The position numbers and the translations under genes are program-made. A stretch of 64,000 nt of DNA from Prillingera fragicola. Its lineage: Eukaryota; Basidiomycota; Tremellomycetes; Trichosporonales; Trichosporonaceae. Below are positions 1 through 11,700 of this stretch, one piece after another; the stretch's first letter is position 1; every line of letters begins with the position of its first letter. The stretch spans positions 2,480,001 through 2,544,000 of the forward strand of contig BEDY01000001.1 of assembly GCA_002335605.1 (NCBI GenBank), in the 5' to 3' direction. Under the pieces are notes generated by a model. The model saw nothing but the letters and a program-made list of their open reading frames with translations. It searched no databases and was not told the DNA's origin.

Positions 1-98
1 GCGTCGAGGACGCTGCTGCTGGTGTTAAGCGTGAGGATCATGATAGTATGGACCACACGATGAATGGCCTCGGGAGAAGCTCGGCAGAGTTTGTGTAA
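1..98 (+). CDS. C-terminal tail of an unidentified gene (partial)
   Basis: The only open plus-strand frame from the left edge runs from base 3 to a TAA at 96-98. It encodes about 31 residues, acidic and Ser/Gly-rich (…KREDHDSMDHTMNGL…), ending in AEFV. The piece lies tail-to-tail with the minus-strand isocitrate dehydrogenase gene, with about 290 bp between the stops, which is a common arrangement here. No domain is visible, so no function can be given. It may be a terminal exon whose splice acceptor lies outside the window, or chance. Confidence 0.35.
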   Translation, partial: VEDAAAGVKREDHDSMDHTMNGLGRSSAEFV

Positions 99-391
99 TC
101 AAGGTGCAGTAACTCTTATCAATCAGGCAGCCGATCCTTCGATTATCCGAGCTGATCCTTCGTGATCACTGTGCAGTGCTGTGCTGCCAGGTTGTCCCAA
201 ATAAAGTGTTACAAGTAAGGTGTGCATCACAACCCATCGATGGAAACAATCGCCACATAAGGCGCTACTTTTTACGTGTGCACGTTGTGCTAAGCTAAGC
301 TATGAGGGGGTGTTGCGTCGAGCGGCTCCAGCTACTCGACGGCTTTTGCGGCTGCTCGATAGCAAACCGCTCAAGACTCAAGAATGGGCGC

Positions 392-2032
392 TTAAGCCTG
401 GTTCTTGCGGGCGAGGAGCTTCTGGACGAGCTTCTCGTTAACCTTCGACATGTAGACGTCGGTGGTGACCCAGTCGTCACGCTTCATGTCCTTGCCCTTC
501 ATGGCGAGGGCGAGGTCCTTGGTCATGACACCGTCGTTGTCAATGCACTCAACGCAAGCAGCCTCGAGGTCAGCGGCGAAGGCGGCGAGCTCGGGGGTGT
601 TGTCGAGCTTGGCACGGAAAGCAAGACCACGAGTCCAGGCGAAGATGGAGGCGACGGGGTTGGTCGAGGTCTCCTGGCCCTGCTGCCACTGGCGGTAGTG
701 GCGGGTGACAGTGCCGTGAGCGGCCTCCGACTCCATGATCTTGCCGTCGGGGGTGATAAGCTCCGAGGTCATCATACCGAGCGAACCGAAGCCCTGGGCG
801 AGAACGTCCGACATCACGTCACCGTCGTAGTTCTTGCATGCCCAAACGAAGCCACCGTCTGACTTGATAGCCTGAGCAACCATGTCGTCGATGAGGCGGT
901 GCTCGTACCAGATGCCGAGCTTGTCGAACTCGGGCTTGTAGGTCTCCTCAAAGACCTCGGCGAAGATGTCCTTGAAGCGGCCATCGTACCTCTTGAGAAT
1001 AGTGTTCTTGGTGGACATGTAGAGAGGCATCTTCTTCTGGATGGCCATCTTGAACGAGGCGTGGGCAAAGCCGATGATCGACTCGTCGGTGTTGTACATC
1101 GACATGGCGACACCCTTGCCCTTGAAGTTGAAGACCTCAAGCTCAGTGGGGGCAGATCCGTCCTCGGGCTGGAAGCAGAGGGTGAGCTTGCCGGCGCCGG
1201 GGGTGACATAGTCGGTCGAGCGGTACTGGTCGCCGAAAGCGTGACGGCCAATGACGATGGGCTTGACCCATCCGGGGACGGGCTTGGGGATCTTCTGGAG
1301 GATGATGGGCTCACGGAAGACGGTGCCACCGAGAATGTTACGGATCTGTGCATGGTCAGCGACGACGTCGATGGCAGCGGAGGCGGCGGGGCCGCAGTCC
1401 GGGGTGTCCGGGCCGCCGGAGTATCTGCGCCCTGAGACGGCAACTCACGGTACCGTTGGGGCTCTTCCACATCTCCTTGAGCTTGAACTCCTCAACGCGG
1501 GCCTCGTCAGGGGTAATGGTAGCGCACTTGACGGCGACCTGGTACTTGATGTTGGCCTCGGCGGACTCGACAGTGACCTTGTCGTCGGTCTGGCGGGAAA
1601 GTTAGCTCCGTTACTCCACATTTTTTGCGAAAAGCCGAAGCCCGTCTCCAAGCACCAAGGTGGTGGTGATGACAGAGACAGAAAAAAACACACCTTGTCA
1701 CGGTTCTCCATGCCGAGGTCGTAGTACTTGAGGTCGACGTCGACGTAAGGAAGAATAAGCTCCTCACGAATCTTCTTCCAGATGATGCGGGTCATCTCAT
1801 CACCGTCCATCTCGACGATGGGGTTCTTGGCCTTGATGCGCTCAAGGCCGGCGGGGGTGGTGACAGTCGACATGTTGGCGAGGGAACGGAAGAGGTTGTG
1901 ACGAAGAGGGGGAAGCGCGGTGCGCGAGTTACGGGTGAGAGAAATCTGGAGAATGGAAAGGATGAACGACAACAGTCGTGGAAGTGGTGTGAGCTTTAAT
2001 ACAACGGTACGTGGGCCTGGCACTGGGGGCAC
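392..2032 (-). CDS. IDP1: NADP-dependent isocitrate dehydrogenase
   Basis: Oxidises isocitrate to 2-oxoglutarate and makes NADPH. Three exons on the minus strand: 1873 (or 2032)-1694, 1589-1449 and 1345-392. Introns of 104 and 103 nt use GTGTGT and GTGAGT donors and CAG acceptors. The ATG at 1873 gives 424 residues, the usual size, starting [18 protein letters not shown]. Family hallmarks are [15 protein letters not shown] near the N-terminus, [17 protein letters not shown] across intron 2, and the C-terminal [13 protein letters not shown] and [14 protein letters not shown] segments. The frame stays open upstream to an ATG at 2032, adding 53 residues rich in Arg, Leu and Ser without acidic residues and ending in [11 protein letters not shown], like a mitochondrial presequence. 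Both starts may be used; I give the longer span. The C-terminus (KNQA) is not a peroxisomal signal. Family call certain; start uncertain. Confidence 0.95.
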
Positions 2033-3115
2033 AGCTGGGGGACAGGGCTACGATGGCTCGGTAGGACAGGAACAGTGTGCAAGGGGTGGGGACAGAGAGC
2101 AGAACGCCTGAAGACTTTGTCGGCCTTTTTCGGTCGCAAATTGACCCCGCATGCAATGGTACTGCCGAGGCCATGTGGTTAAAGGGCCCACTGTACAACT
2201 CACCATTGGGATTCAGTCAGAGGATCGCCGGTTGAATATAACTGGAGCACCTCCGAAACGGTGTAGGTTGGGGGCGCTGGGCTTCGAGGTGGAGGGTTGA
2301 TGCAGCTGCGACAGTGACCGTTGGCAGGTCGTGTGTTTGATGGCGAGGTCGTAGATGAGGTAATGACAAGAACCAAGAGCAACATCGTGATGCCCCCCAC
2401 CTTCCAATTCCTCGTGTGCCGCCCACCACGCAGTGCCAATCGGCCGAGTAGGTCGGTTGAGCGCTAAACGTTCACCGTGGGAGAGTGCGACAACAAGCAT
2501 GCTCATTTGGCAGCCCATTAGGGACGATTAGGAAAAGGTATCCCTCGGCCCTCGGCCCGCAGCGAGAGATGCTCACTTTCGCCACGACCTGCGTGTTCAC
2601 TTCTCCTCTTGTGCCGACTGTGCCGCTCCTTGGCCTGGGGTTGGTCGAAGCTCGCCAGGGCATCATGCGGGGTAACAGGGACCACCTGTCGGGGGCTCGA
2701 TGCGTGGTCCCATCAATCTTGAAGAAAATTCGATAATCGGCACGCAACCCCAGTGAAGCCCCGGATAAATTGCTTGGCAAGTGTCTCCGCGGCAGTTGCG
2801 CACCGCGCGACCACCGAATCACCGAGCGGTGACCAACATCCAAGAGATTGGGAGAGTCGTCTGCAGCGCCTACGCCGGGCCGGTCGGCGACCAACTTCTC
2901 CCTGACGTAGGCTGTATCTCGCAAACTAGCATGACAAAATCGAGTCTGCTCGTAGGAAATCCAGAGATGTCACTGTGCCAAAATCGGGCGAAATGGTTTT
3001 CCTCCACCGCTCACGTGAGGAACGCGTGGTATCGCTTCCGTTCGTCATCTCGGTCGGCTGATTAGTTGACACATCTCCATCTCGATTCAATATCTCAACT
3101 ATCAACACACCCACC
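2033..3115. promoter_or_regulatory. Divergent intergenic region, IDP1 / SDH7
   Basis: About 1.1 kb between two genes read outward. Short open frames occur on both strands, but none shows a domain, a splice pattern or consistent codon use. The last 50 bases before SDH7 are an A/C/T-rich leader (CAACTATCAACACACCCACC) directly before its ATG, as expected for a basidiomycete 5' UTR. No gene seen. Confidence 0.5.
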
Positions 3116-3863
3116 ATGCTTCCTTCAGTCACGGCCCGTGCAGCCTCCACTCGTATCCCCGTGACGCTTGCCAAGGCGTCTGCGCAGCTCATCCCACCTA
3201 TCCCGTAAGTCAAGACCTTTGGGGGCGGAACCGTGTCTGTTTGAAAAAAAAACGGGATGCTGTGGACCAGGAATTATGCCCGAGCTATGGAAGTCGTCTC
3301 CAATTGTGGCCTGCACACGAAGGGGTTACTCTTCGGTTGACTCCAAGGGTCAGCTGCTGTGAATGCCCCGTTGTTGCATTCTCGCGACCACGCAGGACGC
3401 GCTTCACTAGGCCTTGCTCGTGCAATGTGCGCAAAGTGGCTGACATGTGTAGTCTTTACCGCCGACTGCTGCGTGCCCACCGCCAGCTCCCGAATGAGAT
3501 GCGTCTCATGGGCGATCAGTACATCAAATCCGAGTTTCGTTTGACGCGCACTGCCGAGAACCCGCTGCACGTCATGGCATTCCTCAGCCAGTGGAAGAGC
3601 TATCTCGACGAGGTGGAGACTGGGCTTGCCCAGGAGGGTGACAAGTGGCGCGGGCGCAAGCTCGACACTGAGGCGCTCAACTCGCTGAGCTCTGAGCAGG
3701 TTGGCCAACTATATGTGCTCATGCACTCTACCGACGATGTTTGGAAGTCGTGAGTACCGACCGTTCAGCGGAAATGGCGGTGAGCTGACAGTACAGGCCT
3801 GAGGAGCTCGAGGCAGAGGCAGCCAAGGCAGAGGCAGAGGCTGAGGAGGGCAAGACGGAGTAG
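3116..3863 (+). CDS. SDH7: Succinate dehydrogenase assembly factor 3 (ACN9/SDHAF3 family)
   Basis: Small mitochondrial LYR-type assembly factor that helps mature the iron-sulfur subunit of succinate dehydrogenase. Exons 3116-3204, 3453-3749 and 3797-3863 join in phase to 150 residues. The first exon encodes a basic, Ser/Ala-rich presequence ([20 protein letters not shown]). Exon 2 opens with the family signature [13 protein letters not shown], followed by DQYIKSEF and [17 protein letters not shown]. The C-terminus is an acidic Ala/Glu tail ([17 protein letters not shown]), as in other fungal members. The first intron, 248 nt, is long for this window and separates the presequence from the functional domain. 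The second is 47 nt. Confidence 0.9.
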
Positions 3864-4766
3864 CATTGTCAGCATTATCATTCATTGTATCACTTCATGA
3901 GTCTGGCGTACGCGCACGAGAGCGTGCAACAGTGTGGACCGGGGGGGGTGGGTCATGGCTGACTGCAATATTCTGATGTCTATTTCTCACTAATCGCTGG
4001 CGGGTGTGTCATGGCGTGAAGAAGGGTCCGTTCTGGGGCCTGGGGCTGTGATTCTTTGCTGGCTGCAGGTGTGGGTCAAAACTGGCTGATGCTTGGGGTG
4101 ACATGGCTTGGTCGCCCTGCAAGGAGAAGCATGATCCGGGGACTCCATGCGTCAAGTGTGTCCCGGCCCATGTCACATAACCGGCGATGTTCCCCGTGCA
4201 CATAAGCCGAGTATTGAGGCTTATTGGACAAGCCAGTGTAGTGCAGTGTCTTCAGGTAGTGTGACGAGCACCGTGCGTTGTCGAAAAGCTGCGCCATCGT
4301 CTCGGAACGACTGGAAAGTCCTGACTGGGCTTCGCGCTCCACATCCGTGGCTTTTGCGACTGCACTGAGAGCATTTTTAGTCGGAGCATCCCACAGGGCC
4401 GCAGACGGACACAGGAACCCAAAGTGCATCATCAGGGTTGTCCATGCATGACCAGCATGGCAACACAAACATGCTTCTTTCAGAAGTGGAACCAAACAAG
4501 AAATTAATTAATTTAAATCATTCTACACCTATCCGCCAACCACCCCAGTTGAAATTATCCCAATTCTTCAAGCAAGATAGATGTACATCCCACTAGAGAG
4601 GGCACTATAATTAAGGTATCGACCATGAGCCGGTTCCACAGCTTTGGGGCTATGTAAATAATATCTGGCAGCCACCGCCCGTCACTCAAAGCACTGTCCT
4701 CCAACACGAAACTCTTGCACACCCGCACACCAGCACTCCTACAGCCTACGTTCTCCCGCTCACAGT
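3864..4766. other. Convergent intergenic region
   Basis: About 900 bp between the stop codons of SDH7 and the minus-strand hydrolase gene, so it holds both 3' ends. A 139-codon minus-strand frame at 4076-4495 was considered, but it shows no domain, no splice context and a biased composition, and I do not call it a gene. An AT-rich patch at 4498-4525 (AATTAATTAATTTAAAT) may belong to 3' end formation. Confidence 0.4.
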
Positions 4767-7418
4767 CTAGCTCATGTCGTCTGCCAGACTGTCGAGAACG
4801 TCAAACATGACCACTCGCGAACTCATGAGGTTATGTCCCTCCTCGGGTACCACGATGAGCTCCGCGTCCATCGCGCGTTCCATCCACCGCATGCTCTTCT
4901 CGCTGACACGCTCGTCATCGGCGCCGTACCAAATCTTGCACGGGTGGTGAATGTCCGTGTAAGAGAATCCCCAAGGCTTGGCATCGCGGCCCAGGACAAC
5001 CGACAGCAGGTCGGCGGTCGTGCCAGACAACGACTCGGCGTGGCTGGCCTGCATGAGTGCGTGCGGAAACGCCGGCGATGACGAGATGGACGACACTTGC
5101 AAGGGGGCCGCCGCCGACCAGCTTTGAGGAAGGTTCGAGTACATGTCGGACGCAAATGAGTCGAAGCCCTCACCACTCTCAAGTGGGACACCTGCGCGCG
5201 ACTCTGGCCGGCTCTCCACGTTGAGCGAGGACCTCGAGCGCACGTCGTCCGTGTCGAGAGACGTGGACGAGGCCATGCCCTGCGAGTTTTTGAGGTGCTT
5301 GCCATTGTTCTTGACAGTCGGTGCCTTGCCGAGAAAGTATGATTCGAGACGCCATTCCGCCGCGAGTGCCGACTTGATCACGCCGTTGGGCACCCACTTG
5401 AGCCACTTGTAGCCTTCGGGCACATCGCCTCCAACCCATGGCGACAACAGATGAATCTTGCCACGCACGCGGCGCTCCATCTTGAGAACGCACGCCAGCG
5501 CATACGGTGCCCCGGCACTGTGCGCAACAATCTGGAACCTCTCCACTCCCAGCTCGTCCAGCACACGCCTCACAACATCTGCCCAGTCGAGCAGGCCACG
5601 CTGGTCCTGCGGAACCTGATCCGTCTTGCCGAGACCCCACCGATCAATGCAAATCAGGCGGAGGCCGAGTGCCCGGGCAAGGTCATCGTACAGCGCGACC
5701 AAGTACCGCACGCACCCCAATCCCAGAAAGACCACGACAGGTTTACCGTCGGGCTTGCCAAGGTCAGCCAGCGACACTTGCAAGGAACGCTCGGGATACG
5801 TCCGAGGCAGGTGCACCACGCGGTTGAGCTGCGGCGAACGGAGGTACAAGGCCATGGCGTGCGCATCATCGTCCGGCGGCAATGGGGACGAGCTTTTGGG
5901 CCGGAGCAAAGAAGCAGTGGAGCGCTGGCGATGGAGAGAATCCAGGTCCGGTGACTGATTCGACCGGTCACGATAGTGATGAGGATTGCGCGGCGACTGT
6001 TCTGGTGTCGGCGACAGAACCGTTCGAGTGGAAGGGAAGGCCGTGCCGGGGTAAGGGGTCATGTGAGCTTTGGCCGGTGGTGTTGGCGCAGGTGTCGGCT
6101 TTGGTGTGAGCTGCTCAAACGCGGCCTGCGCCAGATGAAAGTCACGCAGCACACTGTCTCGATCCGAGCTGTCCAACGACGGGGCAGTCGATCGGCTGCT
6201 CATTTGCCGCCGATGTGTCGCTCTCGCTGGCACTCCCCTCGGATTAGATCCGGGGGCCGTTGGCGGCGTTGACACTGACGGAGAGGCCTTTGGAGGCGTT
6301 GGAGCCGTCACTGTTGGCTTCGTCGGAGTCAGCGAAGACTTCGGAGGGGGAGTGGGTGCCCTTGCCCGGCCTGGCACTTTTGTTGGGGTGTCGAATGCAT
6401 TCCGCGGCGGGCTAGGCGTGTGTGTAGATGCCGGCGTGGGCGACTGGAATGCCTTCCGTGGAGGTCCTGGCGCCGTCGCCATCGCCTTTGTTGGTGTTGG
6501 AGACATCTTTGTTGGCGGAGAAGTCCCAATCGGGGTGCGAGGGGTACTGGGAGTAGAGGGTTGGTTGTCTGGACATGAGGCAAGCTCGGCGCGTGCCCGA
6601 TCCTTTGCTGTCTCCTCGGCAAGATGGACTGCTGAGGAATGGCGTCTAACAATGTCGTTGATCGACTGGACGGGAACGCGTTGGGGACCGTGATGTGAAG
6701 AAGATGAAGGAGAGGGAATACCATCCGCGCGTGATGCACTGCGAGACGACGCGGGGGACATTTGCGTGGGCGAAGACATTGTTGTCATTGAGTTGTTCAT
6801 GTTCCATGGACGACGACTGCTGCCCACACTCGTGTTTATCGGCGCTGCTGGCGAGGTCATTGCGCGCGACTGCGGCCTAGGACGCGGCGGAGGGCGCAAC
6901 CCAGTCGATTCTGGCATGACTCCCTGCCTCCTCCTTCGCCTTTCCTCGGGATCGATGTCGGAGCGGGGTCGTTCTGGGGGTATGGCCTGGAGCGGGGTTG
7001 GGTGGCCAACAATTGTCAACGGACGAGTGGGACCCGTCTCGAAAGGGTGAGGAGAACCATGGGGTGAACCCTCCTCATCTGTAGGATCGAGACCGAATGC
7101 GGCTTCGCCGTACATTGACGAACGAGACTTGACCCAAGCCCAGGTTCGTTCAATGCTCCTCACACGACGAGTTGGGCGGCGTGTCGCGCCGGGAGGTCCA
7201 ATACCCTCGAGCACTGCGAGATGAGACTCCATGTCAGCAGCTGAGATGCCATCCACCCCGCTCGTGCTCATGCTTGCGCTCGAGCCGGTGGCTGATGGAG
7301 GTCCGGGCCCGAGGGAGGGAGGGTCTGGCGGGACAACAATGGGCGGCGTGAGAGGCGGCGTGCCCATTGCAGCCCTATATTGTGCGTGCCGCCGCGGGGG
7401 CGGCAACGATTTGCTCAT
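4767..7418 (-). CDS. Alpha/beta-hydrolase with long proline-rich disordered N-terminus
   Basis: Single-exon gene of 883 residues. Residues 1 to about 530 are low-complexity, dominated by Pro, Ser, Thr and Arg, with many SPT/TPTK/PPR repeats, and are probably disordered and phosphorylated. From about 540 an alpha/beta-hydrolase fold is readable: VVVFLGLGCVRYL (oxyanion strand), LRLICIDRWGLGKTD, the nucleophile elbow VAHSAGAP with Ser near 633, then after a further Ser-rich insertion (DTDDVRSRSSLNVESRPES) the acid region IWYGADDERVS and a C-terminal EEGHNLM supplying the His. The Ser-Asp-His triad therefore looks intact, so it should be an active hydrolase or lipase-like enzyme. The substrate cannot be read from sequence. 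Such tailed hydrolases occur in other basidiomycetes. The start is the first ATG of the frame (MSKSLPPPRRHAQY). Confidence 0.85.
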   Translation of the reverse strand: MSKSLPPPRRHAQYRAAMGTPPLTPPIVVPPDPPSLGPGPPSATGSSASMSTSGVDGISAADMESHLAVLEGIGPPGATRRPTRRVRSIERTWAWVKSRSSMYGEAAFGLDPTDEEGSPHGSPHPFETGPTRPLTIVGHPTPLQAIPPERPRSDIDPEERRRRRQGVMPESTGLRPPPRPRPQSRAMTSPAAPINTSVGSSRRPWNMNNSMTTMSSPTQMSPASSRSASRADGIPSPSSSSHHGPQRVPVQSINDIVRRHSSAVHLAEETAKDRARAELASCPDNQPSTPSTPRTPIGTSPPTKMSPTPTKAMATAPGPPRKAFQSPTPASTHTPSPPRNAFDTPTKVPGRARAPTPPPKSSLTPTKPTVTAPTPPKASPSVSTPPTAPGSNPRGVPARATHRRQMSSRSTAPSLDSSDRDSVLRDFHLAQAAFEQLTPKPTPAPTPPAKAHMTPYPGTAFPSTRTVLSPTPEQSPRNPHHYRDRSNQSPDLDSLHRQRSTASLLRPKSSSPLPPDDDAHAMALYLRSPQLNRVVHLPRTYPERSLQVSLADLGKPDGKPVVVFLGLGCVRYLVALYDDLARALGLRLICIDRWGLGKTDQVPQDQRGLLDWADVVRRVLDELGVERFQIVAHSAGAPYALACVLKMERRVRGKIHLLSPWVGGDVPEGYKWLKWVPNGVIKSALAAEWRLESYFLGKAPTVKNNGKHLKNSQGMASSTSLDTDDVRSRSSLNVESRPESRAGVPLESGEGFDSFASDMYSNLPQSWSAAAPLQVSSISSSPAFPHALMQASHAESLSGTTADLLSVVLGRDAKPWGFSYTDIHHPCKIWYGADDERVSEKSMRWMERAMDAELIVVPEEGHNLMSSRVVMFDVLDSLADDMS

Positions 7419-8733
7419 TGCCTAGCTTGCAGGGCGCGTGCAGTTGTGGATTGGTGGAATATGGGTGGTGGCCAAAAAGAGGGAATAGCAAGAGACGGAA
7501 AATGGTGGGCGACTAGCAGAGGCACGGCGCGGCGGGCGGCAGGCGGGTGTGTCGGTGGCCACTTGCGCACAGGAGGGCTTGTTGGCTTGACGTTGCGCCG
7601 TGCTGCCTGCCGTGTTTGTGTGTGGGCGGGGTAGATTAGTCGAGTATAGTACAGGTAGAGGTATGCGAGGTGATGAGGAGACGCGACACTGTGACGGCGA
7701 AGACCAGCTTGCTGGGCCAGCGGCGCGGTGCAAGGGGTGTGGTGTGGCCAGGTGCGTACCTGTTTGGCGGGACGAAAGGGCAACCTGCACCGAGGGGCGT
7801 TGTCTCAGCTTTGCCACGTTGGCCGCCCAGCGGCCAGCATAGCGGGGCCACTTTACACCACCGTCACTGAGTACTGAGTATTTGCTCTCGGTCGACATGT
7901 GCACGCCGGGACAACGGCAGCACCGCCACCCAAGTCTGGAGGTCCGGCGCTCTGGAGCTGGAGCTTGGTAAGCCTTGCCAGTAAGCCTTCCAGTACCTGC
8001 TTGAAAACAAGGCGTGTACATACGTACGCGGCATGGAAGAGAAACTGCAGACAACCGCAGGACGCAGGCAGTGAGCGATCTTCAGGGACTCGAATACACG
8101 GGATTGACTCTAGTCTGCAATGGGCCGCTGGTGACCCTGCTTGGCCAGCTTGAGTGCTTGCGGCAGCTCTTGCGCCTCCTGGTTTGCGTCTACCTTTGCG
8201 TTTGGGTCGTCCCTGGCTGGAATCTGTAGCTTCGTAGAGTATAGAGGTGCAGATGCAGGACGCCGAATCCACACAGTGTGCGGCACAGGCCACAGATCCA
8301 CAGATCCACAGACCACAGGCCGCAGGTTACAGCATCACCTATCACCTAAGAGGCAAATATCTCCATGCTTGATCTTGAGCGCACGCACTTAGGTTCATCT
8401 GCGACCAGATGTCGAGCGCACGCAGCCAGAATACAATTGTCAGAACCAAAGCGGAGTCCAACTGTACAGTGCACGACTCAGTAGTACGAGCAGCAAAGCA
8501 TCCTTGCTCGCTCCTTCGTGACGCACATCAAATGGGCGCGCCCTGGTCGCTGGCGGCGAGTGAACGAGTGATGAGGTGTGCTCTTCTCTCTTTGTCCAAC
8601 TTTGTCATTCACTCAATCACTCACTCACGCATTCTTCGCATAGCTTGAACACTCATGCCCGGTCATCAACTGTAACCTCCCCTTCCCCACCACAGCACCA
8701 TCATCCAATCACCCCAACGCCACGCGAACCGAG
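7419..8733. promoter_or_regulatory. Divergent intergenic region, hydrolase / CCC2
   Basis: About 1.3 kb shared upstream region. Most short frames here are compositional. It holds a small CACAGATC tandem repeat (listed separately). The last 100 bases before the CCC2 ATG are C-rich and pyrimidine-biased, which suits a 5' UTR. I see no motif specific enough to call a metal-response element. Confidence 0.4.
8286..8325. repeat. Short imperfect tandem repeat (CACAGATC units)
   Basis: Three to four copies of a CACAGATC-like unit in a row, decaying into CACAGGCCGCAGG, in the upstream region of CCC2. Probably simple replication slippage. Confidence 0.6.
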
Positions 8734-11700
8734 ATGGCCTCCCCCGCCTCCCTCACGCTCCCGCTCCCCTCCACCTCACGCTCCCACCGCACACGGCGCC
8801 GCGAGTCGTCCGTCTCCGACATTGCGTCCACTTTCCTATCCCCAGTCCGCGCACTGCTCCACTTGCAAAAGGATGACGAGTACGACCAGCTAAGCTCCTC
8901 GCCCAAGCTGGGCGAGAGCTCGGCCGCCGCCCGGCTGCTGGACGAGGACCGCGCTCGGAAACGCGTCGAGCTCCGTATTGGCGGCATGACGGTGAGTGAC
9001 AGCCTAGGCGTGGAGATGTGTACTGATAGGACAGTGCGGCGCGTGTGTGGCCGCTATCGAGGGCCAGATCTCGCAGTTGCCCGGTATTTCTACCGTCCAG
9101 GTGTCGCTGCTAGCTGAACGCGCGGTGGTCGAGTATGACCCGGCGTTCGTCGACGCAAAGGGGTTGCACTGGGACGACGCGCGGATTGCCGAGGAAGTCG
9201 AGGACGTGGGCTTTGATGCCGAGGTTGTCGAAAAGTCTGCCATTGTCGCCGTCGAGCTACTGGTTTACGGGTGAGTGGCAAACCTGTGTCGGCAAGTCGC
9301 CGAGTCTGCCGGAGGCTATGGCGGCGTTGAATTGCAACTGAGAGCGGTGCTGACTAGGCCAGACTCGAGGATGCGGGTATCGTCCCGTCCGTGGTCAAGG
9401 AGACCGCATCGCTTGCGGGCGTTACAGACGTGTCGCTCGAAGCGCCGTACGACAAGCTCGCATTCCTGTACACACCCGCGCTGTCGTCGCTGCGCGCAGT
9501 GGTGGACCACCTGGCGGTCGCGTTCCCGCAGCTCTCCTTTCTCCCGACGTCGAGCGATAACGACTCGCAACTCGCCTCGCTGCGCAAGTATCGAGAGACG
9601 GCCAAGTGGCGCAACATCTTTGTCCGCGCCGCGTGCTTTGCCGTGCCCAACTTTTTGATCGGCATGATGCACATGTACCTACCCTTCCTGGGCTGGACCC
9701 AGTGGAAGGTCATTACCGGTATCTACCTCGGTGACCTCGTGTGCTTGTGCCTCACGCTGCCTGTGCAGGTGTGGCTTGCGCGCCCGTTCTACGTCAACGC
9801 GTACAAGAGCGTCAAGCACGGCGCCGCCACCATGGACGTGCTCGTCGTGCTCGGCACGTCGGCGTCGTTTGGATACTCGGTCTTGGCAATGTTCTTTGCA
9901 ATGTTTTCTTCCGACGCCGATTACCACCCCAAGACGTTCTTTGACACGTCGACCATGCTTATCACGTTTGTTGCGCTGGGACGATACATTGAGAACCTTG
10001 CCAAGGGCAAGACTTCGGCAGCTCTCACGGATCTCATGGCCCTTACTCCCTCCTCGGCCACCATATTCGTCGACCCGAGTAACACTGTCGGTGACGCGCC
10101 CACACGCAAGATTCCCACAGAGCTCGTGCAGGTCGACGACGTCGTTCTTGTCGTGCCCGGAGAGAAGATCTGCGCCGACGGACAGGTCATTTCTGGGTCG
10201 ACCTCGGTTGACGAGTCCATGGTCACTGGCGAGTCGCTCACGGTCCCCAAATCGCTTGACTCGCAAGTCGTCGGTGGCACTGTCAACGGTCTCGGCACAA
10301 TCACTTTCCGCGTGACCCGCGCTGGCGCCGACACGACCCTCGCCCACATTGTCAAGCTTGTCGAGGACGCGCAGACCTCCAAGGCGCCAATCCAGCACTT
10401 TGCCGACCGTGTAGCAGGCATTTTTGTGCCCATTGTCGTCACGTTGAGTCTGATCACCTTCTTCGGTTGGCTCGCGATATCGATGGTCAAGAACAATCTC
10501 CCGCCCGCATTCCACGTCCCCGGAGCTAGCAAGTTTGGCGTCTGCCTCAAGCTGTGTATCTCGGTCGTTGTCGTTGCGTGCCCCTGTGCGCTTGGTCTGT
10601 CTACGCCTACGGCCGTCATGGTCGGCACCGGTGTCGGCGCCCAGAACGGTATTCTCATCAAGGGTGGTCGTGCGCTCGAGGCCTGCAAGGATGTGCGCCG
10701 CGTGGTTCTCGACAAGACTGGTACTGTTACCATCGGAAAGATGACGGTTACCAAGGCATGCTGGGCGCCTAGTTCGTCGTTTGCGTCGGATGCAGGGCTT
10801 TCGCCTGCCCAGACTCTCAGTCTAACCACTGCTGCACCGCCGCTCCAGCGCCATGCCGTTCTCGCGCTTGTTTCCCTCGCCGAGTCCCGCTCCGAGCACC
10901 CCCTCGCCCTTGCTTCCGCCGCGTACGGCCGCGAGATGCTGTCCGAAGCTGGCCTGTCGCCCCCCAACGGCGAGGTGACCAACTTTGAGAGCGTGCCCGG
11001 AGAAGGCATCGAGGCTGTCGTCCGCCTGAACAATATCGAGGAGCGTATCCGTATCGGCAAGCCGTCCTACATTCTCGCCGGCAGCGAGAAGACCGCCGAA
11101 AAGGATGCCACCCTGCCTTCGTCTCTGGAGTCCTTCCAGCTTGCCGAGACGAATGACGCCAACGTTGTCGTGTTCGTCTCCATCATCCGCTCCGGCTCCC
11201 CCGTCCCTGTTCTCGCCATCTCGTTGTCCGACTCACCCAAGCCCACGTCGGCACAGGCCATTGCCGCCCTCCGCGCCATGGGCGTAAAGGTCACCATGCT
11301 CACAGGGGACACGGAGGCCACCGCCCGCGCTATTGCCCGCCAAGTCGGTATCGACGAGGACGAGGTCTACGCCGGCGTCTCGCCCAAGGGCAAAGCGACC
11401 ATTGTCCGTGAGCTCGCGGCGCACGGCGATGTCGCAATGGTCGGCGACGGCATCAACGACTCGCCTGCTCTTGTCGCTGCGAGCGTGGGCATCGCGCTGG
11501 GCTCTGGAACATCCGTCGCAATGGAAGCAGCCGAAGTCGTCCTCATGCGCAGCGACCTGCTCGACGTTGTCGCCGCCCTGGATCTCGGACGCACAATCTT
11601 CCGCAAGATCAAAGCCAACCTGATCTGGGCCTGCTGCTACAACGTCTTCATGATTCCCCTCGCAATGGGCGTGCTCCTCCCATGGGGCTTCCACCTGCAT

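Noticed and set aside
4076..4495. 139-codon minus-strand frame between SDH7 and the hydrolase
   Set aside because: Cys/His/Met-rich without conserved spacing, in a convergent 3' region. No splice sites or homology recognised.
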